Below, piece by piece: positions 16,159-20,513 of a stretch of 20,513 bases of DNA. A program made the position numbers and the translations under genes. Every line of letters starts with the position of its first letter. Positions within the stretch are counted from its first letter, which is position 1. The stretch is from Bacteroidales bacterium (lineage in GTDB: Bacteria > Bacteroidota > Bacteroidia > Bacteroidales > Muribaculaceae): the NCBI GenBank assembly GCA_900766975.1, contig CAAFXO010000049.1, forward strand, positions 1 to 20,513, read 5' to 3'. The notes below the pieces were generated by a model that did not search any database, was not told the DNA's origin, and was given only the letters and a program-made list of their open reading frames with translations.

Positions 16159-17658
16159 ATGAAACGAATAATCTATCTACTTCTACCGATACTGCTGATT
16201 GGTACGTATACATTTGAAGCAGATGCTCGAACTATCTCAAAGTCTGCGGAGAATGCCCGCAGGCAAGCTCAGTTAAAGAAAGAGCAGAGGGAAAGTCGAT
16301 ATAATGAAATAATCGATTCAAGAGACTTGTATCTTTATAACGAGTTTATTAATGATTATCCCAATAATAAGACTCAAACACCAGAGATACGGAAACGAGC
16401 TGATGAAATAAATCTATGGAATGAGGCTAAACGACAAAACAGCATATCCTCATACGAGAATTATCTTCAAAAGAGCCAATATAAATGGTATGCAGATGAA
16501 GCTAAGAGCAAAATAAATACAATAAAGCAGGAACAAGAGAGGGCAGCATGGACGAAAGTAGTCAATGTCGGCACACTCGCTGCATACGAGGAATATTTAC
16601 GCAATAATCCTCAATCGGGATATGCCGAACAAGCAAGGTCAAAAATAGAGAATATAAAGGCAACTGAGGAATGGGAAAAGATCAAAAACATTGATAATTT
16701 AAATTCATTACAGGCCTTTATTTCCAAATACCCCAATGCTGAATGTACATCACAAGCAAAAAAACGAGTGCATGAACTTAGGGGATATGAATACTATAAG
16801 AAAAATGACCTAAAGTCGGCATACTCGGAATTTTCGCAACTATCCATAAGTGATGTATCTTACTCTCATCGAGATGCATATCAAGCAGCTGTAGAATATA
16901 ACGAGTTTTCAAAGCTGAGTGAATACTCGACAGAATCTAGTCTCAAATCTTATTTGAGTAAATATCCTAACTCAAGATATGCCTCGAAAGTAAATAACCT
17001 CATAGCAATTTCTAAAGCGAAGAACTTTAGTGATTATGCTTCCGACTATGACTATAAGTCAGCACTTAGTTATGCAAGAGACGAAAGAACAGAAACTATA
17101 GTAAAGTCTTATATAACGGCAAACAAGAAAGTACAAAGCGACAGGAGAAAAGCCTACAGGGCATATAAGAGGAAAGCGAATGGAGGATGGGTCAATATCG
17201 GATTTGACTTTCTGAATGTAGGCTATAATTGTCAGTCAGATGGGTATGCATTGTACTATAATTTAGGGTTGCTCTTCAGAGTTGGTAATTACAACGATTG
17301 GGTTCAATTTGCAGTTGGAATAAAACCAGGGGTAGTCATGTATGATGGCTATGAATATGATTATGACTATTCATCGACCAGTTATGCATTTCACATGCCT
17401 TTATTAGCTCAATTGAAGGTCAATCTCTTTAAGACATCGACACATTCCAGATTCTTTGTAATGGGGCAATATGAATATAATGCCGTAAGAGCAAAAGAGT
17501 TGGAAACGCCAATGTCGTGGGGAGTGGGTTTTGGATTTTGTCGTAAGCATATAGAGTGGTCGCTTTTCTATCGTCAGGATATCGGAAGTCCTGATTCTTG
17601 GGATTATGATCGTCAATTCTATATAGGAATGTCATTGGTATATTATTGGACATTATGA
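16159..17658 (+). CDS. Outer-membrane beta-barrel protein with periplasmic helical repeats
   Basis: A 499-residue protein with a signal peptide (about 1-23, cleavage after ADA). Four consecutive helical repeats of about 40 residues (48-85, 87-123, 131-167, 172-207) share the pattern W/Y...Y..YL..YP...Y...A..KI..I, and a fifth, partial copy lies at about 248-285. Residues 344-499 alternate polar and aromatic/hydrophobic residues in strand-sized segments and end in VYYWTL, typical of a small outer-membrane barrel of the OmpA/PF13505 type. The repeats would therefore lie in the periplasm, with the barrel in the outer membrane. The same repeat type occurs twice in the cytoplasmic GTPase of this operon. 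It is the last operon gene, 12 bases before the terminator hairpin, and is among the more AT-rich genes here. Confidence 0.8.
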   Translation: MKRIIYLLLPILLIGTYTFEADARTISKSAENARRQAQLKKEQRESRYNEIIDSRDLYLYNEFINDYPNNKTQTPEIRKRADEINLWNEAKRQNSISSYENYLQKSQYKWYADEAKSKINTIKQEQERAAWTKVVNVGTLAAYEEYLRNNPQSGYAEQARSKIENIKATEEWEKIKNIDNLNSLQAFISKYPNAECTSQAKKRVHELRGYEYYKKNDLKSAYSEFSQLSISDVSYSHRDAYQAAVEYNEFSKLSEYSTESSLKSYLSKYPNSRYASKVNNLIAISKAKNFSDYASDYDYKSALSYARDERTETIVKSYITANKKVQSDRRKAYRAYKRKANGGWVNIGFDFLNVGYNCQSDGYALYYNLGLLFRVGNYNDWVQFAVGIKPGVVMYDGYEYDYDYSSTSYAFHMPLLAQLKVNLFKTSTHSRFFVMGQYEYNAVRAKELETPMSWGVGFGFCRKHIEWSLFYRQDIGSPDSWDYDRQFYIGMSLVYYWTL

Positions 17659-17670
17659 TGATAGTTAAAT

Positions 17671-17704
17671 GAGGGTGTATCAAAATTCTGATGCACCCTC
17701 TTTT
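17671..17704 (+). terminator. Rho-independent terminator of the operon
   Basis: GAGGGTGTATCA (17671-17682) pairs with TGATGCACCCTC (17689-17700), a 12-bp stem with one G-T wobble and a 6-base loop, followed by TTTT. It begins 12 bases after the stop codon of the beta-barrel gene. It marks the end of the ten-gene transcript and separates it from the convergent IS66 element. Confidence 0.9.
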
Positions 17705-17750
17705 CGTAACGTGCTGTAAAACATAAAACAAAGCCCTGACTTTCACAAGC

Positions 17751-17770
17751 GTAAACATCCCTTTTACCGC
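17751..17770 (+). repeat. IS66 terminal inverted repeat, tnpC end
   Basis: GTAAACATCCCTTTTACCGC matches the reverse complement of 20417-20436 at 18 of 20 positions, differing only at positions 15 and 16. It marks the end of the element next to the operon. Confidence 0.88.
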
Positions 17771-17805
17771 ATAGATGTATTTCAAGACCTTTGAGAAGGC
17801 CTTGA

Positions 17806-19599
17806 TTATGGATATGAACGGCTAAAGATTGGGATTAGCTCCTGCTTTGGGAGTAGTGGGCCGAGGATATGAGGCAGTAGTTGCTTTCGTTGATCTTTGG
17901 GTGTGTCGGGAAGCCGTCGGAACAATGCAACCAGATAATCGTAGATGCTTACTCCGAGCCTGCGACAGCTTTCGAGAAGAGAGTGTATTAGACAATGGCC
18001 TTTGGCTGCTTCTTCGCTCCCGATATTTTGAGAGTTCTTCATCGATAGTTTCAGTGGCTTCATGCGTTGCTCGCAAAGATTATTGGAGACTTCCGGGAGT
18101 CCCGATTTCATAATATTTTCATAGGTCTGCCATTGGTTGAGCATATAGTTGACTGCCTTTGCCAATATGGTGTCAGCCATCAGCGAAGTATCCGCTTTGT
18201 AACTTTCCGCAAGGCTCTTTATTCTTTCCAATATGGTTTTTCCAACTTTGATGCGCCATGCGAGCCGTTCTTTTTCATCTAAAAAGCTTGCGAGGTGCTC
18301 AGCCATAAAGTACGCATCTATTTCTTCGATCATAGCCATCGCAGCGTCATGTGAACTGCCCAGACTATCCACAAAGTTCCTTCTCGCATGTGTCCAACAT
18401 CCGCAACGCAACACGCCGGGATATTCATCTGAGCCAAAAAGATTGTATGCCGAGTAGCCATCGGCGGTTACGGCAAGGTTGAGGTTTTCGGACACTTTGA
18501 AAAACTTGCGGAGAACCTCCCGAGAGCGACTTCCTTCCTCATAAACATATTCAACAAGATTCTTTTCCTTGTTGAAGAAGGCCCATACGTAACGTTTAAG
18601 ATATGTCTTAACCTTTGTTTGCGGATTAGTCACACCAACCAGCACGCATGTCTCGTCGATCATCAGATACTGTGACTGTAGCACTTCACGGTGAAGAAGC
18701 TTCTCAAGTTTGAGCATGAGTTCATCCTCGGCCATTCTGTAATATCGGTCAAGAACAGAAGTACCCAAATTCAATCCCATCTGGCGCAGAGCCGATTTTA
18801 CTCTATATTGGGGAAGATGAAGACCAAAGCGGTACATGATGATGGTCGCAAGTCCTTCAGCGGTAAGAGGGCATCCGACCACAGGTGTCATCTTGCGAAC
18901 CTCTTCAGGCAGAGAACTGGCGAAGGTTTCATTGTCGGCAGTCATATAGCGCACACATTCGTATACATGGCAGATGCTCTTCGCAGGCTGAGTTTCGATA
19001 TAATAGAATTTGGATATGTCGGGCCTGCCGTCACGCATCATCACTCTGGCTCCGTCAGGAAGATGAAAGTATTCATCCAAAGTATGGTAGACAATATCCT
19101 GACAGGCACAGGGATCCGGCTCTGTGTTTTTGTATTTGTTACGTGATTTTATAGAGGACTTGTCCTCGGACTTCGTGTCTTTTACTTCAGTAGCCCCATT
19201 GTTACATACCGGAGGATTGCCATCAAAGTCGTCTTTGTCCTGTTCTCGACTCTTGCGATCTCGTCGATTGAGCAGATTAGCCTGCTCCGAAGTACGAGCA
19301 AAGCGTTTTGAACGATTCATTGTCGCCCGGTTCTGCGCATCAGCAAGCTTTGCCAGAAGCTCCTTAACCAGTGAAGTAAGGTCGGCTATCTTCTTATCCC
19401 TGGCTACCGCTTCTTTCTTAAGATTTATGATCTCAGAACTTTGTTCTTGAAGCCGCTTATCATCTTCTTCATGTTGCTTTCTGAGAATCAAACACTCATT
19501 GGTCACAGCATTGGCACGGGTCGTTTCCGCAGCTTTCTCAGCTTGCAGACGATCCATGTTTTCCTGAAGTAATTCTATGTCCTTATGAGTTGTTTTCAT
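17806..19599 (-). CDS. tnpC: IS66-family DDE transposase
   Basis: A 597-residue transposase (PF03050 type). An N-terminal coiled coil (about 5-90) and a linker with SKRFARTSEQ are followed by the IS66 zinc-finger/HTH region and the catalytic domain. Catalytic residues are D315 in MIDETCV, D380 in TADGYSAYN and E510 in NNLCEQRMKPLK. The CWTHARRNF motif (401-409) typical of IS66 transposases is present, and a short C-terminal domain follows. The frame is intact. The start ATG is preceded by its own promoter instead of being co-transcribed tightly with tnpB, whose stop is 85 bases upstream. Confidence 0.95.
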   Translation of the reverse strand: MKTTHKDIELLQENMDRLQAEKAAETTRANAVTNECLILRKQHEEDDKRLQEQSSEIINLKKEAVARDKKIADLTSLVKELLAKLADAQNRATMNRSKRFARTSEQANLLNRRDRKSREQDKDDFDGNPPVCNNGATEVKDTKSEDKSSIKSRNKYKNTEPDPCACQDIVYHTLDEYFHLPDGARVMMRDGRPDISKFYYIETQPAKSICHVYECVRYMTADNETFASSLPEEVRKMTPVVGCPLTAEGLATIIMYRFGLHLPQYRVKSALRQMGLNLGTSVLDRYYRMAEDELMLKLEKLLHREVLQSQYLMIDETCVLVGVTNPQTKVKTYLKRYVWAFFNKEKNLVEYVYEEGSRSREVLRKFFKVSENLNLAVTADGYSAYNLFGSDEYPGVLRCGCWTHARRNFVDSLGSSHDAAMAMIEEIDAYFMAEHLASFLDEKERLAWRIKVGKTILERIKSLAESYKADTSLMADTILAKAVNYMLNQWQTYENIMKSGLPEVSNNLCEQRMKPLKLSMKNSQNIGSEEAAKGHCLIHSLLESCRRLGVSIYDYLVALFRRLPDTPKDQRKQLLPHILGPLLPKQELIPIFSRSYP

Positions 19600-19603
19600 A
19601 CTT

Positions 19604-19635
19604 CAAAGTTACAAAAAATAATTGATATATGCAAA
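19604..19635 (-). promoter_or_regulatory. Bacteroidota-type promoter for tnpC
   Basis: On the - strand, TTTG (19635-19632) is followed by exactly 20 bases and TAACTTTG (19611-19604). The expected transcription start, near 19600, is one base before the transposase ATG, so the transcript would be nearly leaderless. The spacing is identical to that of the srfB promoter. Confidence 0.65.
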
Positions 19636-19684
19636 TAAAAATGATGTTTATTTTATTGAATATCAAAGAGATAAATCTCTTAAA

Positions 19685-20038
19685 TTAATCATCAGATCGT
19701 GCTTCCGGAAGACGTATTTCGGTGCGTGTAAGCCCCTCTGTAAGGCATACGAGATCCGCATAGCTGATTTTGTATCTACCGGTATTTGAATCGAACACAG
19801 GCTTGCGAAAACGCCCCTGGAAAGGCCGCTTTTCATACAGGACATAGAAGCCACGCTCGTAATGAAGCATTCTGACAATTGTGCAGCGTCGATTCATAAA
19901 CACATACACATTTGATGTATTGGTCGGATCGGATTTCATCTCCATGCGTATTGTCTCACAAAGACGGCGGTAGCCACCGCGCATGTTGGTCTTACCATTG
20001 TAAAAATAAAACCGGAGATCTTCTGTCAGCTCAAACAT
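19685..20038 (-). CDS. tnpB: IS66 accessory protein TnpB (Orf2-like)
   Basis: A 117-residue protein of the IS66 Orf2 family (PF05717), required with TnpA and TnpC for transposition in this family though its exact role is unclear. The typical core is visible: MRGGYRRLCETI, then a VYVFMNRR strand, then GFYVLYEKRPFQGRF. Its start overlaps the end of tnpA by 13 bases, indicating coupled translation. The frame is intact. Confidence 0.92.
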   Translation of the reverse strand: MFELTEDLRFYFYNGKTNMRGGYRRLCETIRMEMKSDPTNTSNVYVFMNRRCTIVRMLHYERGFYVLYEKRPFQGRFRKPVFDSNTGRYKISYADLVCLTEGLTRTEIRLPEARSDD

Positions 20039-20361
20039 AACACCGGCTTTATCTTGGTTAGGAACTCTATGAGACTCTCCACCTCCATCCCTTCACGACA
20101 GAAACGGATACCGTTCTCAAACTCCATCTGCACTGTTACCTTCGATACATTCTTGGGCTGAGGGGCGTTTTCGACCTCCAACTCGATCAGACCTGTCGGT
20201 GATGGCCTTTTTCTACGGGATTTACTTATGCCGTGATTCATTCGCCATGTAATGTAGGCTCGGTAAGGCACACCCTCCTGCTCACATATAGATTTTAGAG
20301 ACATCTCCGGTTCGAACTGTTCAACCAGCTCTTGAAACTCTTCAAAATTATATTGCGTCAT
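20026..20361 (-). CDS. tnpA: IS66 accessory protein TnpA
   Basis: A 111-residue small protein in the first position of the IS66 element. An HTH-like segment lies near residues 19-44 (MSLKSICEQEGVPYRAYITW), followed by a basic patch (KSRRKRP) and a C-terminal domain with a MEFENGIRFC strand. Position, size and the overlap with tnpB support the identity; the sequence itself is less diagnostic than TnpB or TnpC. It lies 75 bases inside the terminal inverted repeat and has its own promoter. Confidence 0.85.
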   Translation of the reverse strand: MTQYNFEEFQELVEQFEPEMSLKSICEQEGVPYRAYITWRMNHGISKSRRKRPSPTGLIELEVENAPQPKNVSKVTVQMEFENGIRFCREGMEVESLIEFLTKIKPVLCLS

Positions 20362-20384
20362 ATCATATAAATTTTATCATGCCG

Positions 20385-20416
20385 CAAAAGTAATAAAGCC
20401 TCAACTTTCAGTCAAG
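20385..20416 (-). promoter_or_regulatory. Bacteroidota-type promoter for tnpA-tnpB
   Basis: On the - strand, a near-consensus -33 box CTTG (20416-20413) is followed by 20 bases and TACTTTTG (20392-20385). The boxes lie between the terminal inverted repeat and the tnpA start, leaving a leader of about 20 bases. Confidence 0.55.
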
Positions 20417-20436
20417 GCGGATAAAGGGATGTTTAC
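20417..20436 (-). repeat. IS66 terminal inverted repeat, tnpA end
   Basis: Read on the - strand it is GTAAACATCCCTTTATCCGC, matching the opposite end at 18 of 20 positions. It defines the outer boundary of the element at 20436. Confidence 0.88.
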
Positions 20437-20459
20437 TCTTCAAAATTATATTGCGTCAT
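20433..20459 (-). pseudogene. Duplicated tnpA start truncated to eight codons
   Basis: In the second repeat copy, the tnpA start reads MTQYNFEE and then hits a TAA formed by the first bases of the terminal inverted repeat. If the duplication is real, this is a start fragment with its own copy of the -7 box. If the repeat is an assembly artefact, this feature does not exist. Confidence 0.4.
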
Positions 20460-20513
20460 ATCATATAAATTTTATCATGCCGCAAAAGTAATAAAGCCTC
20501 AACTTTCAGTCAA

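Larger units (their letters stand above)
17751..20436 (-). mobile_element. IS66-family insertion sequence, apparently complete
   Basis: A 2686-base element bounded by 20-bp inverted repeats that begin GTAAACATCC, with 18 of 20 positions matching. Starting with GTAA is usual for the IS66 family. It carries tnpA, tnpB and tnpC in that order on the - strand, all without internal stops, and the transposase has all three acidic catalytic residues, so it may be active. The 8 bases outside the two ends (TCACAAGC on the left, TCTTCAAA on the right) are not the direct repeat that IS66 elements usually create. The right flank is instead a copy of the element's own sequence. It sits 46 bases beyond the operon terminator and does not break any recognisable gene. 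Confidence 0.9.
20337..20513. repeat. Exact 79-bp direct repeat, period 98, at the window edge
   Basis: Bases 20337-20415 and 20435-20513 are identical over 79 bases and separated by 19 bases of terminal inverted repeat. The first copy holds the tnpA start and promoter inside the element; the second lies mostly outside its boundary and ends exactly at the last base of the window. It could be a true 98-bp tandem duplication, but an exact repeat at a sequence end is also typical of an assembly artefact. Confidence 0.9.

Noticed and set aside
18691..19146. + strand frame of 151 residues inside the IS66 element
   Set aside because: It is antisense to the intact transposase and has no recognisable features.
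17751..20436. Nested insertion of this IS66 into another copy of itself, as an explanation for IS sequence beyond the right end
   Set aside because: The left flank (before 17751) is not IS sequence and does not carry the matching 8 bases, as a nested insertion would require.

Overview
The window looks like a piece of a Bacteroidota genome, probably Bacteroidales. Promoters of the TTTG / TAnnTTTG type lie before the first operon gene and before the transposase. Coding regions are preceded by A-rich sequence instead of strong Shine-Dalgarno motifs. The insertion sequence is an IS66-type element with the tnpA-tnpB-tnpC arrangement. G+C is moderate in most of the operon and visibly lower in its last genes. 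No tRNA, rRNA or CRISPR array was seen.

Layout: bases 2-97 are the last 31 codons of an upstream gene. A 175-base AT-rich gap then carries a consensus Bacteroidota promoter that runs into the start codon of the next gene. From 273 to 17658 there are ten genes on the + strand. All junctions are between a 1-base overlap and about 30 bases, and a strong hairpin terminator (17671-17704) follows the last gene, so this is very likely one operon of about 17.4 kb. A 2.69-kb IS66-family element (17751-20436), with all three genes on the - strand, lies just beyond the terminator. The window ends in an exact 79-base direct repeat of the IS end, which may be an assembly artefact.

The ten operon genes in order are: a SrfB-family actin/Hsp70-fold ATPase; a SrfC-family dynamin-like P-loop protein; a membrane-anchored subtilisin-like protease with two InlB-type repeats on its presumed cytoplasmic side; a four-helix membrane protein with a large periplasmic loop; a DUF805 membrane protein joined by a Pro/Gln linker to a small N-terminal helical module; a second, unrelated GTPase with the same N-terminal module plus two helical repeats; a single-pass membrane protein with a cytoplasmic domain, PEGA-like beta domains and a Ser/Asn tail; a single-pass periplasmic protein; a secreted coiled-coil protein; and a secreted protein with five helical repeats and a C-terminal outer-membrane beta-barrel.

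Taken together, the predicted products occupy the cytoplasm (three nucleotide-binding proteins), inner membrane, periplasm and outer membrane. My inference is a trans-envelope machine in which nucleotide-driven cytoplasmic components, linked to membrane partners by shared adaptor modules, control a periplasmic protease and an outer-membrane protein. SrfB and SrfC are known as families (SsrB-regulated factors of Salmonella), but I know of no described function for this combination. Whether it serves defence, interbacterial conflict, host interaction or envelope maintenance cannot be decided from sequence.
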